Below are positions 22,233 to 33,429 of a stretch of 64,000 nucleotides of DNA, in pieces (position 1 is the first letter of the stretch; each line of letters opens with the position of its first letter). The DNA comes from Casuarina equisetifolia (lineage: Eukaryota > Streptophyta > Magnoliopsida > Fagales > Casuarinaceae), in the NCBI GenBank assembly GCA_028551475.1, contig CM052356.1, positions 1,870,001-1,934,000 of the forward strand, in the 5' to 3' direction. The notes below the pieces were generated by a model. It worked only from the letters and a program-made list of their open reading frames with translations. It ran no database searches and was not told where the DNA came from. The translations under genes and the position numbers were made by a program.

Positions 22233-23370
22233 TTTGTGACCACAATAGTTCCACGCCAAGCAAACCGTCCCTTCGTCGAGGGTCACCAATTGCTGCTTCA
22301 TGATACTTCGAAACTTCAACTCCGTTTGGTTGAAGTGGGGCGCTAAAAGCAGAGTCAATGGCGGTAATAAAACGATGTCGTTCGGACTATGAACTGTTTG
22401 TACGACAATTTCAAACCCAAGCCAAATAATACTCTAATGTCGTCATTACTAAACCAATTTGCTGAATTTTTTATAATATTTATTAGATTGATAACCCAAT
22501 TATTTTTATTTTTATTCTCAAAAAATATTTATAAGATCAATAACCAAGAAGCTTTTTATTTCCATTTCATAATAATATTGATTAGATTGATAACCCCAAG
22601 TTTGTTTTATCTTTATAATAATATTATCAGGCCGATAATATTTATTAGATTAATAATGTTTGTGTTTAAAAATCTCGGTAAAACCAATCATACAATAGAT
22701 TGTAAATCAATTTGATCCTTTTTCATCTCTTTTTTAATATGTCACCATTAATTAACGTGTTTTAATTTTAGTTAAAGATCATTTTTTTAATGACTTAACC
22801 TTATGTTTTGGACATTTATACGAAGATACGTATGTTAATCATCTTATTAAGTGGATACAATAAATAACTTTAAAAATATAATTAGAAATCTTGGACTAAG
22901 AAAAGAAAATTCAAAAGTAGTAGAATAATCACACCTTTAATAGCAATCAATCTTCATATGCGAAAAGCGATAATACTATAAGAACAAAAATAATTCTTTT
23001 CAAGTATGATTGTTGGTCTCTGTGTTAAAATGTAAAGAAAAACGGTGCCCTGCACAGGAAAATTGGTAAAACGACACTGTAGTTGTGAAGGAAATGAAAG
23101 GATAACATTTTGGCCAAAGAAAAAACCTTGAATGTGCATACCATCCATTGTTGCTAGGAGGCGGAGAAAGATGAGGAAAATCTTTGCTTATTGTTGCAAT
23201 AGAACTCAACAAAAAATCCTAGAGTGTTAGCGGATGGAAGAGCAACCAAGATTTGATTGGTTTGAAAGGATTACGGGATTTGAATTTGTAATTTCTGTTA
23301 TAAATAGGAATAGAGTTGATGTATATAAGTTTAGTGTAGAAACAACCAAAAAAACAAAAAAATCAATTGT
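22233..23370. other. AT-rich intergenic, no gene seen
   Basis: Small frames (22389-22715 plus, 22954-23212 minus) are of AT-rich, low-complexity composition with no motif. Confidence 0.45.
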
Positions 23371-23374
23371 ATAT

Positions 23375-24030
23375 TCAATCATCAATACAACTTGAGTTAC
23401 CATGGATGTACATGTTTATGACCAATAATCCCACAATTTTGATCAAGAAGACTCACGCAGAGGTCTCTCCAAACCATGGCCATGGCCACAATCTTGGGAT
23501 CTAGATCCTACGATAATCGTGGATTAATCCTACTTTACTCGTTGGAGATATGTGTATGTCTAATTTTATTTATCTAAGGAGGATTATTACAAATAAAAAT
23601 CATGCTTAAAAAACACTAAAAACACAATGGGATTGAGACAAATTCTTTTATTTTATCTTGAATTGCCGTGATGATTGAGTAGAATGAACATTCATTGATG
23701 CAATTTCTCGAACAACCTTTCACTACTTGTTGGAGGGGCCATGTATAAATCAAGTAATAATTTCATGGATAAAGCAAGTTTGGTATCCCATTCTTGGCCC
23801 ACTAATATTTCGTCTCGACTATGATTTTTTTATTGCACGCTCAAAAGAGGGATTTTTATGCCATCCACTGATTTATTTAAGCCAAACACTGCTGGTACAT
23901 TGATAGAAAGTAGGACTTAGATCTTTTATGAAGTTGATGGATAAACCAAGCTTGTAAATAAAAATCATGCTTACAAAGACACCAAAATTACAAAGGAGTT
24001 GTAACATTCTCTGTTTTATCTTTATTAGGC
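23375..24030 (+). repeat. Interspersed repeat, inverted partner of 1725-2560
   Basis: Same element as at 1725-2560 in opposite orientation. Contains two direct copies of an aaataaaaatcatgctta...ttttatctt segment (about 23590 and 23958). Ends ~40 bp from the stop codon of the UGT fragment, so it may lie in or replace its 3' untranslated region. Confidence 0.6.
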
Positions 24031-24070
24031 CGCGATGATAAAAGAGTTCTTGTATTTGCTGACAAACACA

Positions 24071-25030
24071 TTAGTCTTTGTGACTCTTCCATGTCTGAGC
24101 CACCTCCGCCAGCGATTTTGTCGACGGCCCTTCTGGACTCAAAGCCCTCTCAGCTGCACTCTGTAGCTCTTTCATTTTGCTCCTGAGCAGCTTCCCTTCT
24201 TCTCCTTCAATTAGGTCTCTTGCGTAGTTCGCTATATCTTGGTGCTCCACCAGACCCTTATCATTCACCTTCACTCTCACCGCAACCTTCAAATCGTCAG
24301 CAAGTAGCACCGCGTTCATCCTTTGCTCCCCGAACAGCGGCCATGCGATCAAGGGCACGCCATTGACGATGCTCTCCAGAGTCGAGTTCCACCCGCAGTG
24401 GGTCAGGAATCCTCCGGTCGAGCCGTGCTTCAGGATCTGGACCTGAGGAGCCCAGGACGGCACCACAAGACCCACCCCTTTGGTCCTTTCCATGAACCCC
24501 TGGGGAAGAAAATCTAAAGGATCTGCTATGCTCTGTGCAGTGAAGAAAGTGGCGTTGGCAGCTTTCTCGTGTGGGCTCTTGACAACCCAGAGAAATCTTT
24601 GTCCGCTGGCTTCAAGTCCTAGAGCCAATTCATGTAGCTGCTCATGGGAAAATGTCCCACCGCTGCCAAATGAAACAAATAGCACTGAACATTTCGACTG
24701 CTTATCCAACCACTGCAAACACTTGTGACCATGAGACTCAGTTCCTGAATCGGAGAGCACTATTGGTCCAACTGGGTAAATCGGTGGCCGGCCTTCTTTC
24801 CCTTCCGTCAAAGCTTTGAAACAACTTGGTTCCAAGTCCAAAAAGCTGTTGACTAAGATTCCAGAGGCATGAGGGTATTGTTTACCTAAGTGTAGAAGCC
24901 CTTCATAGGTTTCACTATTTCTGTCTTGAACCGGATCCACCAGGTCCCTCCCATGGATCGGCACGCAACCAGGTAACCTCACCGGTTCTGGCAAGTCCCT
25001 GTACTCGCAAGAGGATGTTTCATCCATTTT
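24071..25030 (-). pseudogene. UDP-glycosyltransferase, UGT72-like, 5'-truncated
   Basis: Encodes the C-terminal ~319 residues of a plant family 1 glycosyltransferase that moves glucose from UDP-glucose to small phenolics in the cytosol. Starts inside the N-terminal domain at MDETSSCEYRDLPEP, then LPGCVPIHGRDLVDPVQDR and ILVNSFLDLEP, typical of the UGT72 group. A complete 44-residue PSPG donor-binding box is present (residues 287-330 of the chimeric frame) with WAPQ, HCGWNS, Trp at box position 22 and final Gln, the pattern of glucose-preferring enzymes. The C-terminus ends normally. About 150 N-terminal residues, including the catalytic His, are missing, replaced at about 25024-25032 by copia integrase DNA. 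No stop or shift occurs in the retained part. Probably inactive; a chimeric product is possible on paper. Confidence 0.85.
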
Positions 25031-25312
25031 GTTGAGGAGTATAAACGCAAGAGGTTTCATGAATGATCCCGTGATGGGATAAAAAGGTCTGACATTCAAT
25101 GGAGAAAAATTCAGGACCATTGTCAGAGCGAATGCGTTTGATAGTAGTGCCAAATTGGGTTTAAATAAGGGAAATAAAATGCTGAATTTTTGAAAAAACT
25201 TGACTTTTATAAGAAAGAAGGAAGACCCAAGTGGCGTGAAAGAAATCATCCATGATGGTGAGGAAATAACGTGCACTATCGTGGGTGGGTGTACAGTGAG
25301 GGCCCCACACAT
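24071..25312 (-). other. Chimeric open frame: copia antiframe plus UGT
   Basis: A 413-codon frame runs without a stop from 25312 to 24071. Residues 1-94 come from the copia integrase region read in a non-integrase frame; residues 95-413 are the UGT C-terminus. Whether it is transcribed cannot be seen. Confidence 0.5.
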
Positions 25313-25445
25313 CCATATGAATTAGGTCAAAAATGGATCGTGTGTAAGATTGACGTTTAGGAAAAACGAGGCGAGTTTGTTTTGCTAGAGGACAAATTGG
25401 ATAGAAATAATGAGAAGGATAGGAAATTGATTTTCCATGAGCCAA
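25030..25445 (-). pseudogene. copia-4 integrase N-terminal part
   Basis: Frame at 25445-25161 gives CPLAKQTRLVFPKR, FDLIHMDVWGPH (first catalytic Asp) and FLTIMDDF. After a shift, the frame at about 25140-25030 gives IRSDNGPEF (second catalytic Asp) and ends at TPQQNG. The catalytic Glu and everything beyond are missing at the junction with the UGT sequence. Confidence 0.85.
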
Positions 25446-26039
25446 AAAAGTTTTTAAGGAGGAGTGACCGAGGTGTTGGTGACAAAGATGATAATTATTA
25501 TTGATAAAAGAGGAATTACAAAATGTTTTTGGGGTACAATGAGTATCCTTTGGGGAATTGAAATATTGAGCAAAAACATAATGAAATTACGATGGAATGG
25601 AAGCACAAAGAAAATAGAGGCCCCGTTCAACTCTGCTTAGCTCGATCAAAGCTCCAGTCGTACAGTCCTAGAAAACACAAAAAGCATCGAAAAAAATTGC
25701 CACACAATTATTGTCAAGGGTTAATTTTTGAATGGATAAAAGATTGTGCCGAAAACGAGGGGCATATAAAACATGGGTGAGGCATAATGAGGGATAGGGA
25801 GCATAGGTGCCAATATGGGTGACGGGGCTAGTGGACTTATCAGGTAAAGTGATGGATAATGGTGCGGCACATAGATAATAATAATTGAAAAAATTTAAAT
25901 CACAAGTAATATGGTCACTTGTCCCGGAATCGATAATCCATGATGTGTAAAAAGGCGTTTGAAGAAAAGCATTACCGGTGAATGGGCCGGGGTCAGTGGG
26001 TCCTGGCTTATTGAAGAGACTAAATAGGCGTTGTTATTG

Positions 26040-27251
26040 ATTAAGGGTCAAATGGAGCCCATTGGACCCACCAAAAGAGCTAGGTGGGCCGAGTATTGAT
26101 GGGCCTGAAGAACTTGCACCATGAGAAGAAATAAAAGGTGGGTTAGATTAATATGAGGGTCCATAAGGAGAGAGGGGCCCATAGCCTGTTGGGTTGAAAG
26201 GCCCAAATCCAGATGGGTAAGCTGGATCATGGGCATCAACGTGATGGGCCAAAGGGGCAGGCCCAAAGGGCTTGCTTCTAGACCCACCCTGCTGTTTGGG
26301 CTGCTAGTCGAGTGGGTAGCCCACGATCAGGAAACAGCTTTCCTGAACATGGCCTAGTTTTTCGCAATGGTTGCAAAAAAGCCGAGCTTGAGGTAGGCCG
26401 TGAGAGTATGAGTTGGACCCACGGGTAGGGCCATGAGCCAAAGCCGACCCGGCCTGCATCCGAGAAGCTGTCGCAGTGATGGACTCCCCCGCATGCAGAG
26501 CTGGTAACCAAGATGCCTGGAAAGCCGAAAAGTCACCGGAGGAAGATTTTCTGGCGTGTGTGGAGCACTAGGCAACGTCATGCTTGGCCATGGCGTAAGT
26601 TTTTTCCAAACTGGGGAGATCTTCACGGGAGAGAATTGAGGAGCAGAGCGTTTGAAACTCTGATGGGAGGCTGAGGAGAAATTTCATCGTTTTCTCCTCT
26701 TGATCGCGAGCACAAAGCCGTGAGTTCACACCGCAATCGCACTTTTTGCAGGTGCAGTGAATCGGGGCTTGATAGGCTTCGAGTTCGCTCCAGAGGTGTT
26801 GAAGGTGAACGAAAAAATTCGTAAGCTCGGCACCGATGGCTCCGCTGGGGAGTTTGAGGTCGTTGATCACCTCCTTCAGGCCAAACTTTTGGGTGGCGGT
26901 GACCTTATTGAAGCTCTCTTCCAGAACGGTCTAGATCTCCGCCATCGACAAACAAGTAATCATTCCGGTGAGATTGGGTTCGACAAAGTTAATGAGCCAC
27001 GTTTTAATAGTAGCGTGGCATTAATCCCAGCGTTTGGCATCGTCTCCATCGCCGAGGGGACGCGGGAGGGTGCCGTCGATGAAGCCCATCTTGTTACGGG
27101 CAAGGAGGACGGTATGGATTTGATCGCTCCAGTTCGCCTAGTTGGATTCGCCGGTAAGTTTGACGGAGACAATACTCACAGGCTGAAGATCGGTCGCTGA
27201 AAGGCTGTAGGGATCACGAGCAATGACGGCAGCAGCGGATTCGGTGGACAT
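26040..27251 (-). pseudogene. copia-4 gag and protease-region remnant
   Basis: Start ATG at 27251 (MSTESAAAVIARDPYSL). Further on, GLKEVINDLKLPSGAIG, LWSELEAYQAPIHC, EEKTMKFLLSLPSEF and LPSLEKTYAM show the copia Gag core. A perfect CCHC zinc knuckle (CNHCEKLGHVQESC) lies near 26325-26370, followed by a Pro/Ser/Gly-rich linker to about 26040. Stops (for example near 26570 and 26943) and shifts inactivate it. Confidence 0.8.
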
Positions 27252-27514
27252 GGAGGCTAGGGCTAGGAGTAATTTTGGAAATGGGGGAAAGATAGAGAGC
27301 AAAAAAGGGAAGAAGTGATGATGGGGTAGAGACAACATCGAATAAGGATAGTGAACAAAAACGGCGTCGGGCAAAAGAGAAAAGAAAAAAGAGGAAAAAT
27401 TAGAGTAAAAAAAACAAGGAATGATGAAAGTGCTCCAAACTTGTTTACTGAAGGCCAAGGGATGAGAAAGCGGAAGTGAAAAAACTCAGGATAGAACAAG
27501 GGTCGATGATACCT

Positions 27515-27711
27515 TGTAGAAAGGGGCTAACAAGTGAGCAGAATTCTATTATGATATTATTGAATTAATTTGTACAAAAGAAAGCCTCATTTTATAGGCC
27601 TGATTTCTAACCTATATAAGGACACAATAAATGAGAATATTACAAGATATATTTACACTAAATACATAGCCTATTTAGGCACCTACGAATCTTGCCATAT
27701 GTGCACCAACA
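27515..27711 (-). repeat. copia-4 5' LTR
   Basis: 197 bp on the minus strand from TGTTGGTGCACATATGG to TTTCTACA, immediately followed by the primer-site-like ggtatcat. Short LTR with tttataggcc/tatataagg AT boxes. Partner LTR not found in the window. Confidence 0.7.
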
Positions 27712-28412
27712 ATAGTGACCTCTCTTAAGGCATTTTTCACTTATTCTCTTTGTTCAAGCACAAATTACACATACCAGTTACTGATGAACTCAAAACTAAA
27801 AGAAAAAAGGAATAAACTATATTTATAGTTTTGAATGAACTAGTGATTCTCATTTATCTATTACAAATTTTTGGTACTTCTTGCTTAGTACTTGAATGTA
27901 TTATACAAGAAGGATTCACTTACTCTTGTTGGACAGTTCCTAATGTTGTCTATCAAATGATAATCCTTCCAATTTAAAGTGGCTTCATTTGATGAAGGAA
28001 CGAGGGGAATATTTAGAGTTTGCAGCCTTAATCATCTGAGTTAAAAGAATTGTTATTTGCTGTTGAATTATGACAAGGATTGAAAATAAGAGAAAAATCA
28101 AAGATACCATTTTATTGATATCCGGATCCATTTTGCTTTCACTCTTCCCGCGTCCACAGCCAATATAAAGTAAGTACCTTTAATTACAAAAGCCATAAAG
28201 GCGGGACTTTAAAAAAAAAAAGAAGATGGGCTTTTGATAAATAATTTTTTTCTCTATACTAGAAAAGAATTTCTTGAGAACTTCAATTCAAATTTTATAT
28301 TAGGTGGTTTTGAATCTAAAAGATCACAAACTACAACTTAACCTTTTTTCTTTTCGTATTTTCTTTTTCTTTTTCTATAAACTAGTTCCTAAAGAGTTGG
28401 GAGGGATGTAAT
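27712..28412. other. AT-rich intergenic, no gene seen
   Basis: No coding frame, repeat partner or RNA gene recognised. Confidence 0.45.
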
Positions 28413-28680
28413 TGTTGGGAATGTATATGATCCCACATCATATTCAATTACCTAAATCTATGGCCTTATATATGAGGCCCCTCACCTACTTCTTAAGGCC
28501 CAAAGGCGAGGCAACTCGAAAGTCTAGCCTAAATGCAACTTGACTCTAATACTATGTCAAATGAGCCCCTAGTAACTATCCCAGCCGAATCCGATAGTAA
28601 CTATCGGATTGACTCTAAAACTATATTAAATGGGCCCCTAGTAATTATCCCAACCGAATCCGATAGTAATGTGGGATGAT
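28413..28680 (+). repeat. TRIM-like LTR remnant with local tandem duplication
   Basis: 28413-28551 has the layout of a TRIM LTR: TGTTGGGAATG start, gatcccacat, ccttatatatgaggc box, actctaata end. A decayed primer-site (tatgtcaaatgagcc) follows. Behind it a ~65-bp unit (gactctaa.actat...gaatccgatagtaa) is tandemly repeated twice (about 28542-28607 and 28609-28675). Family differs from the TRIM at 4305. Confidence 0.5.
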
Positions 28681-28960
28681 ATAATTATGCCAACGTGCTG
28701 TGTCCATAGAGGAATTGTGATATAATACGCTCAAGTGTCTGTAGCAGGGTAGCTAGGGAGAAAGGCAAGGTTAATTATGGTTAGGCAGAGCAAAAATTCA
28801 TGCGGCTCGACTGCTTAGTATATAGGGAGAAAGGCACGTCTGCGTAAGCAACTTTTGAAATACCAACTTATTCCCAAGTATGAAATTACTCCAACCGACC
28901 TTGGAGCCAAGAACCAACGGTTATGGTGAAGTCAACATTTATCGAAAACCATTAAGGCCT

Positions 28961-29603
28961 TGTTGTATGTGGCTCACAGTTCATCCATTCTGATTAAGTG
29001 TTCTGGGATTTGTTCCAGTAAAAAGTTACCACTGCTGTGTGGTAAAACAGAAATGAGGTGTTGCTGCAGAATTACCACTTTTGCAGAATTTAGTGCAGAA
29101 GTTGATGCAGGCAGCTCAACTCACTCGGTCAAGGCTATGAAGCAGGACAAGTGAATGTGTTGTGGTGTCAATAGAACAGAGGGTTCTCAAAATATGCAAA
29201 GAGGTGAAGCTGGTGTCTGGAACGGTGGAAGAGATGCTGTAAGAAGAAGAAAACAAAACAGAATAGAGGACAGTAGAGGGAATTCCTTCTGCAGAATTAA
29301 AAAGCAGTGAGAAAGAGGGGAAAGATATACAATCTGCAAGCATAGGAAAGGAACTTCACTTTTCTGCAGTTTTCTCTGAGTGAAAGATCAAAGAGTAGAG
29401 TGTGCGAGGAGAAGAGATAAGTGAATGAAGGTTGTATAACTCTCTGTATGGTTGCAGTAAAGAAGTATTTTCCTTGGTTCTGGCCGTGGATATAGGCAAC
29501 TTTGCCAGACTACGCAAATTTTGTCTCTTTTGTGATCGTTTGCTTGTTTAGATTCATCTTTTACTTCAGTCTTGATTCTGAACTTGAGTTTCATAACTCA
29601 ACA
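28961..29603 (+). repeat. LTR-like block, tentative
   Basis: Bounded by inverted TGTTG...CAACA ends, with an LTR-like 3' part (ctgcagtttt, ttggttctggccgtgg, a run of T-rich tracts). No target duplication (ggcct versus gtgtg) and no partner LTR were found, so the limits are provisional. Confidence 0.35.
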
Positions 29604-29938
29604 GTGTGCAAATTATCTAGAACCAGTACTGTTTTTTTTAACAGGCCTTGATAGTGGACAATAAAGAACATAAAAGTTCTTGATGCATGCATTCATGCTG
29701 CGCAGATTTGCTAAAGAAAGTTGTTAGAAAATAAAAATGTGGAGTAAAAAACAAGATAAGGTATGGAGGAAGAAGAAAAGCTTAAAATAAAACCTAAAAA
29801 CATTATATTTCAGCTGAACTCCTTCACGATCTCCACGTATTTAGTATTTAAATAATTAATTACTTTTTTCTTAGTTAGGAAAAGAAGTGTGGGAAATGGA
29901 CACTAATTTTTATTAATGTAAAGCTACCTTTTCACAAC

Positions 29939-29955
29939 CCCCCCCCCCCCCCCCC
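29939..29955. repeat. Homopolymer C17
   Basis: Seventeen C residues, soon followed by an A run (gcaaaaaaaaaa). Could mark a degenerate retroposon end; length may be unreliable in the assembly. Confidence 0.8.
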
Positions 29956-30599
29956 GCAAAAAAAAAAGGTGTGGAAAATGGGTACTGAACTTGAGACTTC
30001 TTGGACAAATGAGGCCTAGACTACTAGTTTCTTTATTGGACTACTAATTAAATGTTGCAAAGAAATGAACCGATAACGTTGATGGGGTTAATGGAGAGTG
30101 CCTAAAGCTGTAAGGGTTGGTGAAGCTTGATGATGGCACATGTTTGTGAAGAAACAGAACGGACGGGATCTTTATTATTAGAGCTACGAGACCCATAGAA
30201 ACATACCTAATCCAATTTTTCACATAATTTTCTCCGGATGGGTTTGTTTTAAAGTTCTATTGATATCAAGCATGCCCAAAGAGCCATCATCTATGCATCA
30301 GAAGACTAGTATGGTTCAGTATGCTGTAGTTTTTGTACTAATGGTTCTCAATCTCCTCATCATTTCCCCATAAATGAAGGCAAATTATAAGAGAAATCAA
30401 CTTCAAAGGAGAAATAACAATTGGGTATAACAGAAGATCGAATAACAGCAGTATACACAATAAATACAAAAGATAACCGAATATAACAATCTACCACTAT
30501 CTTGCAACTTTCATTATACAAAGGAATTCATAGAAAAGTTTTCTAATTTGATGACTCTCATTTTAGTCATTGTCATAAATAGCCAAATGATAGATACAT

Positions 30600-31220
30600 G
30601 TAAAATTTACTAAAATCTCATACTTATAGGTGTTAGAAATTGTAAAAAATAACTCACATTTAACTTAAAATTCTAAGACATTAAGAGAAAGAATACATTT
30701 TTAAACACTACTTTTTTGACTTTTATAATTTTTGTAAGAGACTTAATGTGCCTCCCTATTTAAGTGTGAGGCAACACTTCCTATGAAAATCTTTATTCAC
30801 AAGTAAAGGGATGAAGACAAAACATGAATTTTCAATACAATTTTACAACATTTATTTAGCACATCTTTTTACCATAATGGTCTAACCCAGAGCATCCCAC
30901 AGTACCACCTTTTGCGTGAATTGTTGACTTACCTATATTAATAAGGGTGCTAAGGAAAAATTTGAATTCTAATATTATGCTAAAAATTATGAAGAGCAAC
31001 TTATATCTAACCTAAAAACCTAAGGTATTACGTAAAATAATCTATATCTTCATAAGGTACTTTCTAGACTTATGTTTTCCATGTAAGACTTAATGCATCT
31101 CCTTTGACCAAGCATGAGACAATACTTCTCATAGAAATCTTTATCCATGAGCAAAAACATGAAAGATTAAACTTAAATTCTTAGTTAATTCTTTAATAAT
31201 GTGAGACAGTAATTTTATAT
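30600..31220 (+). repeat. Two tandem copies of a dispersed AT-rich repeat
   Basis: Copies at about 30605-30860 and 30955-31215 share the order gacttaatg.gcctcc, gaggcaa.acttc, atgaaaatctttat, aaacttaaatt. Related copies occur at 62050-62275 (plus), 49405-49920 (inverted) and, weakly, 53640-53830. Non-coding; class unknown (possibly a MITE or LTR fragment). Confidence 0.55.
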
Positions 31221-31224
31221 TTTT

Positions 31225-32620
31225 TAGTTAATTATAGACAACATTATCATTTTATCCTTATATATTAAATTATCATTTTACCTTTTCTCCAAAATTAACA
31301 AGAACCATCCCAATCGGAACTAAGAGGTGGAGCATTCTGAGCCATGAAACCACTATAAAAGTAATCCGGGATCTTGTAAGCGAATTTTCAGAGGCGCCCC
31401 AGCCTTAAATAATCCTGGGCCAGAGCAGCACACCGAAGATACCATTCTCTGTAACTAGTTTGAAGCCCAAACACCTTGCACATTCACATGTCAGATAAAA
31501 GTTTGCCTGTCCATAGCTACATTTAATTAATCAGAATACAGTTGAAGTGACGGGAAAACGAACCCATCTTCCAAATTAAACAAGTAGTCCTTGGCACCTT
31601 GAGGTAGATGGAGGACACACTTGGACCATACTGCTCCATAAATAGCTCAACTACGCAGTTCATCATGAGCAATAAACCCACTTGCGTTGGCCAATAGAAA
31701 GGAGCTTTCCAGAAGCTGAGACCCCTTTGTGATAAACCAACCTGCTAACCTTCCAAAACAAGCAATTCTACGTACATACCATCTGAAAGCACTGTCTGAT
31801 TCATATGGGTTGATTGATTAAACGTTTTACAATGCGTCAAAGGAAAATAGCTCTTCGTGCGATCCCACGAATGTGTTTCTCTCATCGTTTATACCCCTTG
31901 GATCAGCGCATCGTCCACAAACATGTCCCTCATCAGCTTCTCTGAACACTGATCAATTCTTATTTTCACGCCAATTAAGAAGACCATTTGTTTTCACATA
32001 CAGAAATCGGTGGCTTTCAGGGACATGGTGGTGGTAAGTTGTTAAGCATTAACAAAGTCAACCGTGTAGCCCCAATCTTATTTTGAGTAAGAAGAAAAAG
32101 ATTTAAAAAAAAAAGTGATTAGGTTGTGCTTGTATGAATAGATAAGAAATCTGAAAGTCACTCACCTTTTTTTTTTTGAAATTTCAGGTATTATATATCA
32201 TCAATTGAAATACAAAATTATTTAATTACAATATCATAGTTGCATTTAAAAAATTTTAAAACTTTTGCAGAAATTAGGCTCATTCATTTTCTATCTTTTG
32301 ATTGAAATCCTGACAATAACATCCACAAACTCATATGAGAGTCATAGTAATAATTCCATAATGATAATCAATCGGATCAGAAATGGCTAAACCCGACAAA
32401 AGTTGCGTACGTTCTTGATCGAATGAAATTGTCAAAGTTTCATTCTATGCTTAGCTTATACATAATGTAATTATTGACTGGATCAACTTGAAATTTCAAA
32501 GTCCGAGTAATGAAATTGTCAAAATTTAGACACCTAAGCAACATAGATACAAGGATTATGGTATTAACGAAGTCATCTGCTATACACACAAAATATCTAG
32601 CACATGCATATCCTTAAAGG
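31225..32620. other. Intergenic, no gene identified
   Basis: A moderately GC-rich patch at 31310-31960 shows no domain I recognise. The 3' flank of the gene at 32625 begins at the right edge. Confidence 0.4.
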
Positions 32621-32624
32621 ACTA

Positions 32625-33098
32625 TTACGCACATGAAATGCTAATGGAATTAGCTGTAAACCGCTCCGAGTTTGACCTCCTTACCAATGACCCGATCTCC
32701 GGTGAAATCCCATGGAAATCAATCTCTGGAACTTCTGGAATTGTCGTGAGCGCCCCGTCCTTGTCGTAGACGACGTAAATCCCATCCTTGGATTGCTCTT
32801 CTACTCGAAGCACGGGAGCAGAACTCGGTTTCGGCTTGAACACCGACCGTAGGAGTCTTTGAAGTGACCGGGAGATCTTTGAGGACTTTTTGGGAGCGGA
32901 AGGCGGCTGCGGCTGCGGCAGAGGGGCTCTGCGGCCTGTTAAATGCGGCATGGATAGGGTTCTGGAGGATATGGCTGAATCAAGCTGGCGTTGGAACGAG
33001 TTGAGCTCGAACGAGTCGTAGAGTGTGCTGCCACAGTCCCACACAAGGGACTTCGGTCTCTCATACTGGGTTTCCTTGCGCTTCTGAGCTTCCTCCAT
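32625..33098 (-). CDS. Plant-specific protein of unknown function, 157 aa
   Basis: Single-exon gene, start ATG 33098, stop TAA 32627-32625. Acidic/Lys-rich start (MEEAQKRKETQYERPK), then the conserved plant motif SLVWDCGSTLYDSFELNSF followed by RQLDSAISSRTLSMPH, a Pro/Gln-rich spacer (about residues 57-70), a basic stretch KKSSKISRSLQRLLRSVFKPK (split around residues 70-90), and a C-terminal part with YVVYDKDGALTTIPEVPEIDF. No signal peptide or membrane segment. The basic Ser-rich region suggests phosphorylation or nuclear/membrane association, which is inference. Small intronless proteins with the WDCGS-LYDSFEL motif are widespread in angiosperms and uncharacterised as far as I know. Codon use and GC are clearly higher than the surroundings, supporting a real gene. 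No close neighbour on the same strand within 2.4 kb. Confidence 0.85.
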   Translation of the reverse strand: MEEAQKRKETQYERPKSLVWDCGSTLYDSFELNSFQRQLDSAISSRTLSMPHLTGRRAPLPQPQPPSAPKKSSKISRSLQRLLRSVFKPKPSSAPVLRVEEQSKDGIYVVYDKDGALTTIPEVPEIDFHGISPEIGSLVRRSNSERFTANSISISCA

Positions 33099-33429
33099 GC
33101 CTGTTCTGTAAAGAGAAGAAGTAGTTTGGTAAAATCAGGAAGGAAGGTTTGAGATTGGCCAAGTATCGTAGTTTGTCAAATGGCTGGTGAAAGGTTCTAA
33201 CGCGTTGGTTAAGACTTTATACCTAAACAAACTAGAGGACAGCCATGTGTGCAGTCACGGCCTCCTCATATAGACCATGAGATGCTGCCTTTCCGTGTGA
33301 GAGCTTTCCATCTCTTTAGCCTGCATTTATTGGAAGGCGGTTGTGCCTTCTATGCTACTTAAAGTTTGATAACTTAAAATATTTGGTGTCTCCTTGTCTC
33401 ATAGGTGACACTTATTACTAGAAAAGCCA

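Larger units (their letters stand above)
25024..27711 (-). mobile_element. Truncated Ty1/copia element (copia-4)
   Basis: Minus-oriented: 197-bp 5' LTR (27711-27515), primer-site-like ggtatcat, gag from 27251, protease-like region, and the integrase N-terminal half ending at about 25024. RT, RNase H and 3' LTR are absent because the element breaks directly into UGT coding sequence. Several in-frame stops and shifts interrupt gag and pol. Confidence 0.85.

Noticed and set aside
28961..29603. Solo LTR with target duplication
   Set aside because: Ends look LTR-like but flanks ggcct and gtgtg differ; kept only as a tentative repeat.
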